64,000 bases of DNA from Oasisia sp. SBJ-2009 (Eukaryota; Annelida; Polychaeta; Sabellida; Siboglinidae). How positions within the stretch are numbered: position 1 is the stretch's first letter; the number at the start of each line of letters is the position of its first letter. Shown piece after piece: positions 45,830 to 57,719 of the stretch. The notes under the pieces are model-generated. The model saw only the letters and a list, made by a program, of their open reading frames with translations. It was not told the DNA's origin and made no database searches. The position numbers and the translations under genes were made by a program. The stretch lies in contig OZ024854.1 of the NCBI GenBank assembly GCA_964017155.1, positions 68,295,254-68,359,253 of the forward strand, given 5' to 3'.

Positions 45830-48800
45830 AAACAACATCGATGTATTACCAGCTTTAGACACGTTGGTGTTATGATATTGGTTCTGATTATAATGTATTG
45901 CATAAAGATAAGATAATTATTAAGACAGGTTTTATATGAATATTAACCAGTTTATCTAAAACATGCCTGTCTGACAATTACATTTTAAAATGTATTTACC
46001 TCTTGAGAAACTTCTTAAAAAAATTCTTTGGATCTTTCGGCATCTGACAGCCTTCTTTGATGCAGCCAAAAGCTCCGGAGAAAATTTTAAAAGTTTTTGA
46101 GAGGTAACATTTCAATTTGATTAGACAAGAGCACAAGACATGTCTACATTCAATGAGAGTGCCATGTGTAGTATGCAAATATATTTAGAATACCCTGTAA
46201 CTATAAAAAAAAATCATATGCAGGGTGTGTAGTAATGTATACAAGCTATTTTAATTGTATCTTAGTAACCCTAAGAGTAAGAGTGCCCACTCAGGATATG
46301 TGGGCTACACTGCTCTCTATAATAAATCTACATTTGATCCAATAGATTTAGTAATTTTAGAGATTACTATGTCAGGGGGTCAGAAATTACCCAAATGGCG
46401 TGAATTTAGACATAAATTATTCTGTAAATATTTTATTATCTTATTTCATATCGGAGAGTGATACCTAAGCTAATTTGATCGCCCTTAGACTTAGTGTAAC
46501 TTAACTTGTATTAAGTATAATTAACAGCGATCAAATTCGGCTAGTTTTTACAATTTTTTAGGGCCTTGCCTTGGCTCAATGTAACTAAGTCTAAGAAAAT
46601 ATACAACCAACAAATTCAAAAATTTCCATTGAACTTTCTGTGGTTTATCCCAATTGGTAGACCAAATTTAAGTAAATTCAGGGCAATGGGAATGATAATG
46701 TGGTAATGTCTCGACTCGATTCAAATGAGCATTGGCCATTGCCCCCGCATTGGCATTGCAATTGCGAGTGATAATTTATAATTAGCACACGTTTTACAGG
46801 TTTTGGCATAGTTCACTAATAGGACATCTATTTCCAATAAAAAAAATGGAATGAAATTGATAAATAACATCTAAAATACAACATATATGTTCAAGCTTAA
46901 TGTTACAAACGGTTTCTTGTATTTCAGAGTGATACTGTAAACCGCACCGATTTAGCGAACGATTGATTTTGGCGCGTCCTTGCATTTACCCAATTCTTTG
47001 CAATACGGAAACATAATGTAACGATGGTTTTTATTGGCTAATTCCATTCTTTGGGACGAGGTAACCGAGTCTATCAACGGAGAAATTTAATTAGGCCAAC
47101 ATTAGCTACGCAGGAACTAACTGTTGACATTTCATTGGTTATAAATAACCAACCTGCCATTTGGTAGATAATAAAACCATTCACCAGATGGCGTTGTAAT
47201 CAGCAGGCGATGTGTTTTTGCGTGTGTGCTGCAAAAGTTGTTCTAGTTCTAGTTGTTTCCAGCACTCGGCAACGTTCTTTTAACTGACTAGTCTGTATAT
47301 TGTGGTTACAACGTATGATCTTATGAGGTCTCATTTAACTAGTCAGCCTTTTTCAGAACATCACGCCAAGCCGACCTTTCTATGCTGGCACTGATAGGTA
47401 TATCAACATCCGCTAGATGGCAGCAGCGCTCAGTGTCCGCGTAACGCGTCCCAGAACTGGCGCAGGTTTTTTGCCGCCGACGCGACAGGCTGGATCACAT
47501 GGTCTCGGGAAACGGCGTGTTTCTCGCTATGCATACTAATTTTGTTTACTGTTGGCATTGATATCGACCAATGAATGCCTTCGGAAGATGATCAGCGGGA
47601 AAAATATGTTACATTGCATTCGGCCGTTGATGATTAAGGTTGGTGAACGTTGCGTTGCGTTTATTTATAACCTGCTGATAAAGATTTGCGTGTAACTGAA
47701 AATGTGATAGTTGTAACCAATTCTACGGCATCTTAGCTTTCATATGGTATAAATATGAACTGTGTAGGAATTCGCAGGGCGCGAGGAAACCCCGCAGACA
47801 GCGGACAATCTGCCTGTCTGGAGCCTGTCTGGAGCGTTTTTCATGTCGCGGCCTGCGCTGTTCATAATTTATGCGTTCAGGCGCCATTAACATTGCGTGG
47901 CATTTGCAACGGCCAACGTACGCGCAATCGATATTATTGTAATCTATTAGTTAATTATTAGAAAGTTATTATTAAATATGTGTTGCATATGTGCAAGTCA
48001 ATGTTTTAAGGAAAACAAACGAAATTTCAAAACAGTTAAATTTAAGGCATTAGCCATCAGGGCAGTTCATCACGATTACGTGTGACTGCGTCTGCGACCT
48101 ACTTCCATTTTAATCACTACAGGAAAACATTTTTAATCTGATCAATCCACATCTTAAACAGTTGAATTTTAGTAAATCGTGCAAACAGAACTTAATACAT
48201 GTATATTATTAGTGTGTCAGTATTACTATTTTATTATAGAAAGTAAAGACAGTTAATATTTCACACTTTAATATACACCACCCAATACCTGTAATTCACA
48301 TTTTACCATTTAGTTTACAGTTATGTGGAATATTTATTTTGTTGATGTTAATAATATTTACCATTTTTGTATAGTATTTTATGTGAAATATTTTCGTTAT
48401 TTGAATTTCATGTAGACACTCAGCCTCAGGAAGTGTGGTTGTGAAGAATATGGATAAGTTATGATATCAAAGTTAAGTTATATACATTTAAGTTTAATAT
48501 TACATTTGTTAGTTAAAAACCCATTTCCTGTTTAATTGTTTTTTTTTCACATAGAGTTAAATGCTGTAATTAAATTTTCTGTAATGTTGTATGCAGCATT
48601 GACTGTAATATATTTAATTGTAGGCACTGCTCCTGACAAGGGTCGACTCATCAGCAACTTGGAGAGATTCCCCATGGACTAAAACAGAGAAATTATGAAC
48701 TTCAATACATATCGCATGGACTTATGTACATTACCTATAGTGAAACCTGTGTGAATGTCAATGATGGCAATGCTCGCATGGGTCAACTTCTCAAGAACTG

Positions 48801-49070
48801 ACAACACACTTTTATCTCGAGAGAAGTGTCTGGCATCGCAGTCTCTTCACATTCGTTGCTCAACTCGTATTTATTTGCAATAACAGTGTATACACTTGAA
48901 GAACATAGCAGTATGGTCTTGGTAATTGTAGATACTGCTACTACAATGTTTCCATTCTTCAATAAATGGCAGAACTGTGACATCAGCAGAAATCGATGGT
49001 GTGACTAGTTATACATAGACATAGTCTACACCTGTTGCTCAACTGGAAGTTACGTGCAGTGAAATGTACT
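45830..49070. other. Intergenic stretch without a recognised gene
   Basis: No confident gene was found. A 68-codon frame at 46255-46461 and a possible terminal exon at 48624-48682 (18 residues after an acceptor TTAATTGTAG) are noted, but neither has supporting context. A CpG-containing segment at 47400-47900 could be a promoter. Confidence 0.4.
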
Positions 49071-49085
49071 CATCAATAAAAAGTT

Positions 49086-49490
49086 AATATAAATGCAGTG
49101 GGCCAAATATTGAAAAACATGGGAATGTAGGTCAACTGTGAAGGTCATGTCAAGGTCACACAAAAAATCACATGTCAAAGGGTTTATCAAGATTCATGAT
49201 GAATTTATGAATTAATTATGCATTAAATTCCAGTGTATAGGTCAGTTGTGAAATATAGGTCAAATAATTAGGTCAAGTTCTAATAACCGTTTAAAGTGTT
49301 CATAAAGTTGCTATAATGATAGTTTTGATATTTAAATGTAAACAATGCTCATTTCTTAAACAATTTCACCCAATTTATACCATTAATATGTATTAATACC
49401 ATACTGTGGGTCAAATCTAGGTCAGATATAAAATCTAGGTCAACTTTGAAGGTCAAATCAAGGTCACACAAAAATTACATTTCCTAAAGG
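49086..49490. repeat. AGGTCA-rich duplicated segment
   Basis: A block with GTAGGTCAACTGTGAAGGTC then ATGTCAAGGTCACACAAAAA (49126-49168) recurs in similar form at 49433-49475. Extra AGGTCA copies lie between, at about 49240, 49258 and 49270. The spacing looks like an old duplication of about 305 bp. Confidence 0.55.
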
Positions 49491-49759
49491 GTTGACCCAT
49501 TTTTGGTTTCACATGCGTAAGTTAAATGGTTCCAATGTTATTACTGGTTTCCAACCTATTTTATGCAGTCATTTTGCAGCCTGTGCACAAGAAATGGAAC
49601 AAAATCCTATAGACAAAAATGCAACAATTTTAAGGTTTAAAAATTGAATTTCTCCGTAAATATTGAAGATTTCAAAAAAATTCAAAAAGTTTTATTAACT
49701 ACATACTAGTATCTATCACATGGCACCATTTAAATGATGATATAACATATTCTAATTTT

Positions 49760-50000
49760 TTGTTGATGTACCTACTGCCACTGAGGATGGTCACTGCCAG
49801 GGTGCTTGTCGTCCTCAGTGGTTCTTTTACGTCCCAAATTGAGACGGGACCGACATTAACGTGATTCTGCGATTCACGAGGGATACACAGTCCCCAATGT
49901 TGAGAGCCAGATGGCAGATTTTTACATCACAACTGCCGGTACCGGGGATCGAACCCGTGCCGCCGGCATCAGAGGCGGGTGTGGTAACTAGCTAGTTTGT
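49760..50000 (-). mobile_element. tRNA-like SINE fragment
   Basis: On the minus strand the segment contains CGGGTTCGATCCCCGG (about 49944-49959), a good RNA polymerase III B box. It is preceded by GCCTCTGATGCCGGCGGCAC, reminiscent of a tRNA anticodon arm and variable region. No intact tRNA cloverleaf with a 3' acceptor stem was found. Downstream sequence on that strand is non-tRNA, so this is a tRNA-derived repeat rather than a functional tRNA gene. Confidence 0.5.
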
Positions 50001-51937
50001 ATATACTGTGAATACAATCTTATGACTTACAAGGCTTAGTCATAGTCATAGACCCGACTTAGTGGTTCTTTTGGTAATTTTCCAGTCAATTGGCCTAAAT
50101 AATGTGGGTCTTTTCATATCGGTTTTACCAATTTTTTTCGGACTGTCATTCTTCATCACTTCCGGTAAAAAGAAGTCAGATATTATTTTTTAAATTGTGT
50201 TTTAAATCAATTGAATGCCGTCGAGTCGATGTAAAGAAACCGATATGTCACATGGTGTGGGCAGTTAGCGCATTTCAGACGCATCATTTAATAATATTTC
50301 AAGTACACGCATTTTGTAACTTAAATAATATATTTATGATTTTCAAAATTGCTATTTTGAGCGACTATCATTGGCATTGCACGCCAAAATAACACGAATG
50401 ACAATGAGAATGTGTTTCTTAAAATTCAAATGCATTAAAAGAATTTTTCAGCAAGATACATTTCTTATTAATACTAGTTCACACTGGCTCCAGATTACAT
50501 ATTGCACACATACACACCCTTGTCATACCATGTTACACTCCCACAGCATCGATACATGTGACAACAACTTTCACACAATGAAACAAGAAGTCATTTCAGT
50601 TAATGTATTTATTATGAAATGGAAGCCTTTTGTTGGAATACAGTTGCCATGGTGACCAAATTGCAGTGTCCACTAGACACCTCACCCATAATGGTCTCGG
50701 CAACAAATGTAATACTATCAAGTCTGGAAAATCAGTTTCATGACAAAGAACATGTTACCTGTTAACACGCAAGTGGGTAATGTTTGCAAATTCCAAAGTC
50801 GACCACCAATTTTGCTAACAACTATCAACAGCTTATGTTTAAATAAACCTATTGAGACGGAGAACCTTATGAACAGTATTTTGGTATTACTGTTGGCAAC
50901 TGTAGCCATGTGACTAACCGTGTTATTCTACAAAGTGTGTCATTGTAAGTGTGTTATTACCATTGCATAGGCTGTAACAAGATACTTGCTGTACCAACAC
51001 CCAATATATTATATTACCATGAGACAATACCGTTCGGTTACATGTAAAATTGTTAAAATTTATTTTTAGTTTTAATATATACATTATAGTATAAAATGTC
51101 TATGTTACGCATGTTCCGTATAGCAAATACACACATGCAAACAGGGGAGACAGATTAACACTGGCTGGCCCTTTCGTCCCAAAATGTACTTCATAAAAAG
51201 CAGGGAGATGAGAGGTGAAGTGTCCTACCAGATAAGCTGTTATCTTGTTGCAATATCACAAGAGCTTTTCAAAGAAAACATTCCCAATAGCAATGATAAA
51301 CCATGCCTGAATTACTGACAGAGAGACAGAAATAATGCAGTTTCAACCAATAAGGTTATTAAAAAAGATGTTAAGCAAAAGGTGTTATATAAGCAAGTTT
51401 CTGTGCTCTGTTGTTAATATTATCTTTGTGATATTAGAGACAGTAAGTTTCACTACCAAAGAAACCTAAACACATTAATGCCATGACCCGATAACATATA
51501 ATAAGATATATTGTGCACAATTCTTTAACATTTTACTACTTGTAATTGTAAACCTTTCTGTGGTGTCTTCAAGGTTCTCCGTCCTGCTACAAGAACAGAC
51601 ATTACGGTAAACAACCAACACAAACCAAGATTTAAACTTGTTGATTCATCCATTACACAAAGTATAAAGTGTCATGTAGTGTGTCACGTGTGTCAAGTAG
51701 TGTCTCAACTAATGTGTCATGTAATATGTCACGTGTGTCAAGTAGTGTCGTGTGTCAAGTAGTGTGTCATGTGTGAGATGTAGTACATCATATAGTGTGT
51801 CATGCTTTCACCGGAATGCAACACTATGTCATTAACGGCACAGATACAAAATCAAAGTTATATGATCAAAAACAGCATAAACTGAATACTCTCCTACTAA
51901 CAGCATCACAAATGGCTCATGTCGGCGGCCACCAGTG

Positions 51938-52828
51938 AAGTGGTGTCTGCGTAGTGACTCCACCGGCACTCACTAAGTGGTGTCTGTGTAGTGACTCCAC
52001 CGGCACTCACTAAGTGGTGTCTGTGTAGTGACTCCACCGGCACTCACTAAGTGGTGTCTGTGTAGTGACTCCACCGGCACTCACTAAGTGGTGTCTGTGT
52101 AGTGACTCCACCGGCACTCACTAAGTGGTGTCTGTGTAGTGACTCCACCGGCACTCACTAAGTGGTGTCTGTGTAGTGACTCCACCGGCACTCACTAAGT
52201 GGTGTCTGTGTAGTGACTCCACCGGCACTCACTAAGTGGTGTCTGTGTAGTGACTCCACCGGCACTCACTAAGTGGTGTCTGTGTAGTGACTCCACCGGC
52301 ACTCACTAAGTGGTGTCTGTGTAGTGACTCCACCGGCACTCACTAAGTGGTGTCTGTGTAGTGACTCCACCGGCACTCACTAAGTGGTGTCTGTGTAGTG
52401 ACTCCACCGGCACTCACTAAGTGGTGTCTGTGTAGTGACTCCACCGGCACTCACTAAGTGGTGTCTGTGTAGTGACTCCACCGGCACTCACTAAGTGGTG
52501 TCTGTGTAGTGACTCCACCGGCACTCACTAAGTGGTGTCTGTGTAGTGACTCCACCGGCACTCACTAAGTGGTGTCTGTGTAGTGACTCCACCGGCACTC
52601 ACTAAGTGGTGTCTGTGTAGTGACTCCACCGGCACTCACTAAGTGGTGTCTGTGTAGTGACTCCACCGGCACTCACTAAGTGGTGTCTGTGTAATGACTC
52701 CACCGGCACTCACTAAGTGGTGTCTGTGTAGTGACTCCACCGGCACTCACTAAGTGGTGTCTGTGTAGTGACTCCACCGGCACTCACTAAGTGGTGTCTG
52801 TGTAGTGACTCCACCGGCACTCACTAAT
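51938..52828. repeat. Homogeneous 37-bp minisatellite, about 24 copies
   Basis: Unit ACTAAGTGGTGTCTGTGTAG + TGACTCCACCGGCACTC, repeated head to tail almost without variation (one GTAATGAC copy near 52691; the first copy has CTGCGTAG). This is far more uniform than the other arrays, so it expanded or was homogenised recently. No exon is recognised on either side. It lies 2.5 kb past the stop of the minus-strand Egalitarian-like gene. Confidence 0.97.
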
Positions 52829-52829
52829 G

Positions 52830-55357
52830 TGTTGACATGTAGAAAAACCTAACACTACTACACACATGCAAAGAAAGAACACACATAAGTTAACGCACAA
52901 ACGACTTCAAGCAACATGCCTATATAAATTAACTGACAATATACCACAGGACAGATCCACATGCAAGGAAGAGTTGGCTGAGTACAATGTTTTATAACAA
53001 CCTAAACTCAAACTGTCAACAGAGCAGGTGTCACCACAGTCACTGTAGGTCATTTTCAAACAAACTGCCACCGTTGACATGAGACGTCAATAGAGTTGCA
53101 GCATGTCTCGATACAGTTGACATACACTCAGAACCATTGTTATTTCATTGTAACACGCCTCTGAATTGTTACGATACACATACTAATCGATCTTTCCTCC
53201 TTTGGTATAATGACAACATAAATATGGTACGACACGACTATCATTAGTTATGAAATAAATAACAGTTCAACTGTCCCTGATCAGGTTTGCACATGAAAAC
53301 AAGTCATGAATAGATTTGTCACTGGGGAGGAGTAAGTCTTCACATCTAACAAACACACACACACTCAAACACACTCATACACACTCATACACACACACAC
53401 CCTCAGGCACATCTTAAATATATTCAACACGTCTGGATTGCACAGAAATGCATGCACATGCATACACAGTGACATATATTACAGCACGTTTCTATCATGC
53501 TGAAATATCACGTAGCTCTATCACACAACAACATACTTAATATTGTGCTACTAAACAAAAATAATTTATCAAGATGACAATTTGTAGATGGATTTGCTGA
53601 CATTGCACGGTGCCAATGGTCATTAATAAACATTCCTGTGGTTAAATAATCATATCTCACCGTCACAGGTGGTTTTTTAAAGACAACGCAATCGTAAATG
53701 GGCCTGGTGATTCAGTTATTTCATTTCTCAAGAAGCTAACTTAATTGAAAAGTACACTATTGTTTCAGTGTAAATTAACCAAATAATGCTGCACCATTAC
53801 CGACAGATCAGCATTGGTAACGTGTTACCTAAACATTAATCGATTACAATAAAAATTTACTAAATAAAGTTGACAGGAACATGTCTATTTTCTATCCCAT
53901 TAAAACATCATCTGCATCTAATGAAAGCCCTGTTTGTACAGAACACATGCACAAGGCATGATTCATACGAAACCCAGACATTTTAAATTTAACCCACTTG
54001 ATGTCTGAAGGGTCCAACACTGGGCAACAATCCCCTAAATCTTGTTCATCTTCATTAGGCCTGTCTGACCTTTGAACTTCCAATCAACAAGATTTCCCAA
54101 TGTAAGTTCAAACTTACAACTGCAAATGTTTAGTGCAACCTTTCCGAGAAGCATCTGTTTAACGCTTTGGTGCTTCAAACGAAAACAAATAATGTAGCTT
54201 AAAATATACTTAAAAGCTGCGAAACATTGTAATTTTCTAATAAAACCTATGCTAACCTGTTTTGTTAGCAACTACTAAAGGCACAACATCAGTGTTCATC
54301 TCCTAGTCGGGTCAGAAAACAACCCGTGTGTAAACAACCCTGCAATATTAGTAGCATTGTGTAAGCGTCTTTATATATCAGGACGGTTAATTATTCCAGT
54401 CCTAGTCATCCTGTCAGTGAAATGACACACCGCACTACTAATATTTAACAGTGTATAACTCAGCTGTCATGTTATTAATGTTAACATTGCAATAACATGT
54501 CTACACTCTTTGGTTTATAACATGATCAATTTTATGCAGTTTTTTAACTTAACGTTTTCAGTTTTTATGTCTGCAAAAACAACAAGTGCATACGCAAACA
54601 CCAAGGTACACCACACTTACAGGCGAGTAGTTTCATTGGTCGGTTACAATTTATAATTAATTGCCTAACCATCAATAAATGTTATATATAAAGAACCAAT
54701 ATACACTTGTATACAGTGAAATGTACTGGTGTTCCGAGGACCATGCAACAATTAGTCTCCAGCTATGTGCAATTTATGTTAGGTTTCCCTCGTTGCATGC
54801 AATAATGACACTTTTGCAAACAATATATGATAAAATCGTGCACATTTTCACAATCATTCTTTCATTCACCTGAACTTTCAAAATAATGTTGATGTGCTGA
54901 ATAAATATTAGACCTCGCATTTTATTGTGTCAGTGTTATTTACTCCGTGAACCCACCGATGCTGTCACTGGCAAATTATACCAATCCTAGGGAAAGATTG
55001 TCCTAGGAACTGGAACATTACTTCCTGTGAGACATTCCGCTAACTGCACCCGATAGAATATGTCGCTGCCTTAGGCAGACTCATGGATATCAACACAGGT
55101 TAATGTCATCACATCAACAACATTCCTAGCATCTGCCTTCCTAGAAACTGGCCCAAGATCCTCATTCAAATCTCCTGGCACCAACGAGATGCCAGTGACT
55201 GACACTGACAGCCTGTAGCTGACTAGGTAGCTGTAGGTGTCTGACACTGCAAGTACTGGTCCACTTCAGACCCAATACTGACATGACCTATGCACTTACC
55301 CCCCACAGACTTTAACTGTGAGTTTCCCACCACCAGAGCTCGTGCCTGAGGCCAACA
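52830..55357. other. Probable 3' UTR and downstream flank of the Egalitarian-like gene
   Basis: No exon was recognised. A minus-strand AATAAA (plus TTTATT) at 54921-54926 lies about 430 bp past the stop codon and is a candidate polyadenylation signal. A (CA)n-like tract is at 53350-53401. Confidence 0.4.
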
Positions 55358-57067
55358 CTAGCGCTCCTCGTATAGCTGGGTTGCTATGATGTCGCCAGTC
55401 GACACGGTCTGACACGCGACCTCGGTGTATTTCTGCGTTTTTCCAACAACGCCATTTGTGGTCGGTTTCTCTGTGTTCTGCTTCTGTACGTCGCTCAGTG
55501 ACGACGCTGACATGTAGTAGCTCTCCGGGACCATGGTGGGCTTGTCCCCGCGGTCCGACTTCCCCTGCACCTTGAAGTTCCAGACGGGCACAGCACCGGC
55601 CCCACTCGGTGGCGCGTCTGAGAACTTCCCGTTGTCAGTCTTCGCGCTGTCGTCGCCGTCAAAGAACTGGTTCATCTCCTCCTCAACGACGCTGCCTGCC
55701 GGACTCATCGGGTCGCACGTCGACGAAAGATTCGAGTCGCTCTTTGACGACGTCATAGATCCTGGCGAGTTCTGTTCGCCGCATTTCCACACGCGGATCG
55801 CCTTCCACTTGGCTCGACTCGCCTTCGGAGCGAGCACCGCGTTGAAGAAGAGCACCTCGCCGATCTTGTAGATTTTCTGAAGGTCGTCCATCGGCTTCAC
55901 CATGATGGAGCGATCAAAGAAGACATGTTCGTGTTTGCCGAGGTCGATGATGCCCCACAACTTGGCGACGTGGTACACACAGCCGCTGCGTGCGGTCAGC
56001 GTGCGGATGCCGGTGCCACCGTGTTGAGACTGCGGTCGACTCCCGGTGATGACAACGTTCAGTTTAGCATTCTTCACAACGTCGACAAACTCGTCGTTGG
56101 ACACTGTGAAGACATTCGAGTTCTTCTTGAGGAACGCCAGCACCTCCGGCTTCGACCAGCCGATGGTGTTGCGTACTCCCTCGCTCGCCTGGCTGAAGAA
56201 CTCGGTGATCCCCTGGAGGGGGAGGCTGTCTTTCTTCTTCTCAATGACGTCCTTGAGGAACATCACGGCCTTGTACTCGTTGGCCGTCATTGTCACTGGT
56301 GCGTCTCGCTTACGTACCGCCGCCACATTTGGCCTTGTGAAGCCTTGACCTTCACCTTGCTGTGCTTGCAAGGCGAGGGCGCGCTTCTCGCTGAAGGAAT
56401 GTGAGCGGCGCAGTGAGCCGGTGCTACCGAGAGACGTCTTGCGTACGTTTGTTGAGGCCGTTGCGCTCGGTGTGCTGCCATTGAGCATGTCAAACGTGGC
56501 GCGGCGTGTCGACGCCCCGACGTCCGGCGAGATGGCCGCGATGCCGTCTCGCAGTCCAACCAACTCTCCCTGCACCTCAAATATGTGAGGATGCTTCAGC
56601 AGCCAGTCTCTGAAGCCAAGTTGCGGCCCGACCGCGTTACGGATGTGAAACGGCGCCTGTGAAAGATGCCCTGCGACGCGCTTAATCTGCAGCCATTTCT
56701 CGTCCCTCTTCAACAGTCGACTCTGGAAGTACTTCACCGCGTCCATCTCGGCAGAAATGTCCGGCAGGGGGCGCACCGGTCTCGTGCTCTCGGGGGACGA
56801 GCTCGCGTCGCTGTCCAGGACGTTGCCGCCCTTGTCGCTGGCGTTGAACAGTGACACGAGGTTGCCGCGGACCGTCAGCAGCGATGGGAACTTCTGCAGG
56901 AACTTCTTGAGTCCAGCCTCGTTGCCCCCGCACGCCGTCCTCATGTCCATGGTGAAGTTGCGGCTCCCGAAGCGACCGGCCAGTTGACTGATGGTCAGTG
57001 GGCCGTTGCTGTTCATGAGCACCTCGAGGAAGAACAACATGGCCTTGTGACTTGGGTCGTCAGACAT
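55358..57067 (-). CDS. Egalitarian-like winged-helix-repeat protein, 569 residues, no exonuclease domain
   Basis: One uninterrupted coding exon. Three related blocks of about 65-70 residues each end in an L-x-FL-x-K-x-P/N-x-F-x-V pattern: about 5-74 (AMLFFLEVLMNSNGPLTISQ, QLAGRFGSRNF, GLKKFLQKFPSLLTVRGNLV), 108-174 (FRDWLLKHPHIFEVQGELV) and 262-330 (VLAFLKKNSNVFTVSNDEFV). These resemble the winged-helix repeats at the N-terminus of Drosophila Egalitarian, an RNA-cargo adaptor for dynein. A further folded block at about 355-420 (VYHVAKLWGIIDL to KWKAIRVWK) looks beta-rich. The rest is Ser/Pro-rich. Unlike Egalitarian, no 3'-5' exonuclease domain follows before the stop. The start at MSDDPSHKAM is chosen because the frame upstream reads into a splice acceptor (GTTTGTAG near 57189) and arginine-rich filler. 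RNA binding is inferred only. Confidence 0.75.
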   Translation of the reverse strand: MSDDPSHKAMLFFLEVLMNSNGPLTISQLAGRFGSRNFTMDMRTACGGNEAGLKKFLQKFPSLLTVRGNLVSLFNASDKGGNVLDSDASSSPESTRPVRPLPDISAEMDAVKYFQSRLLKRDEKWLQIKRVAGHLSQAPFHIRNAVGPQLGFRDWLLKHPHIFEVQGELVGLRDGIAAISPDVGASTRRATFDMLNGSTPSATASTNVRKTSLGSTGSLRRSHSFSEKRALALQAQQGEGQGFTRPNVAAVRKRDAPVTMTANEYKAVMFLKDVIEKKKDSLPLQGITEFFSQASEGVRNTIGWSKPEVLAFLKKNSNVFTVSNDEFVDVVKNAKLNVVITGSRPQSQHGGTGIRTLTARSGCVYHVAKLWGIIDLGKHEHVFFDRSIMVKPMDDLQKIYKIGEVLFFNAVLAPKASRAKWKAIRVWKCGEQNSPGSMTSSKSDSNLSSTCDPMSPAGSVVEEEMNQFFDGDDSAKTDNGKFSDAPPSGAGAVPVWNFKVQGKSDRGDKPTMVPESYYMSASSLSDVQKQNTEKPTTNGVVGKTQKYTEVACQTVSTGDIIATQLYEER

Positions 57068-57188
57068 CGTGGCGACGTGACGTCTCGAGTCCTTCCTTGG
57101 TTTGTTTCTTAGTTGTCGTCGGTTCCTGAAGACGCGACTTGCGTCTTGCGAAAGGTTTATGCAGGCGAAATGTCCTGCATTATCTACA

Positions 57189-57708
57189 AACAACACAACG
57201 TCATGTGACATGGAGCGTGACAGGGGAACGACAAAGGTAGTATAAAACACGTCAAACAGGTGTCCTTGCACCTTGTGATTTATTTGTAGGTATGAAATAT
57301 CTAAATAGAAAATACTTATACTGAACAATAATATGCCTAATATTTATAACATCAACATTTCCTTCAGTACATGTTATCGTAAGAAACTATACAATTTTTA
57401 CTTAAATGTTATTATAATTTTACTGAAGGTAAAAACACAGTAAGCTAGAGTTAAACAAAACTAAGTTAATCATACAGTAACTGAGTTCTAAAACTTAAAA
57501 CATTTGTAACACAAATTATGTAGACTACTGCGACACTCACTTTTTCACCTTAGTTGCATTCTGGGTAATGTTCCGAGTGCTTGGAGCTGAGCCGAAATTG
57601 ACTGTGACTTCATCGAGTGTGACGGAGACAACAACGACGGCGAGGGCGGGTGGCTGCGGATGCTGACAGTGGGGACCTCTTGTGGTGGAACATCAAGTTA
57701 AACCACTG
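57189..57708 (-). other. 5' UTR exon and intron of the Egalitarian-like gene
   Basis: On the minus strand an acceptor (TTTTTTCTTGCAG) precedes a CpG-richer segment at about 57708-57553, which ends AACTAAG + GTGAAAAAG (donor). The next acceptor, GTTTGTAG near 57189, leads into the exon holding the start codon. The frame continuous with MSDD hits TAA in the upstream exon, so the upstream exon is non-coding for this product. Short upstream ATGs (for example ATGTTCCACC) could act as upstream open reading frames. Exon limits are predicted from splice signals. Confidence 0.4.
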
Positions 57709-57719
57709 CAAGAAAAAAT

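Noticed and set aside
46255..46461. 68-codon frame as a gene
   Set aside because: No recognised motif, no splice context, no ATG context; kept only as part of an uncharacterised stretch.
49944..49959. Functional tRNA gene on the minus strand
   Set aside because: There is a good B box, but no intact acceptor stem or full cloverleaf could be drawn, so it is treated as a SINE fragment.
51938..52828. CRISPR-like repeat array
   Set aside because: Units are contiguous with no unique spacers, and the host is clearly an intron-bearing animal; this is a minisatellite.
55533..56987. Plus-strand frames of 76-159 codons over the Egalitarian-like exon
   Set aside because: Shadows of the minus-strand coding exon, whose frame shows conserved repeats and is much longer.
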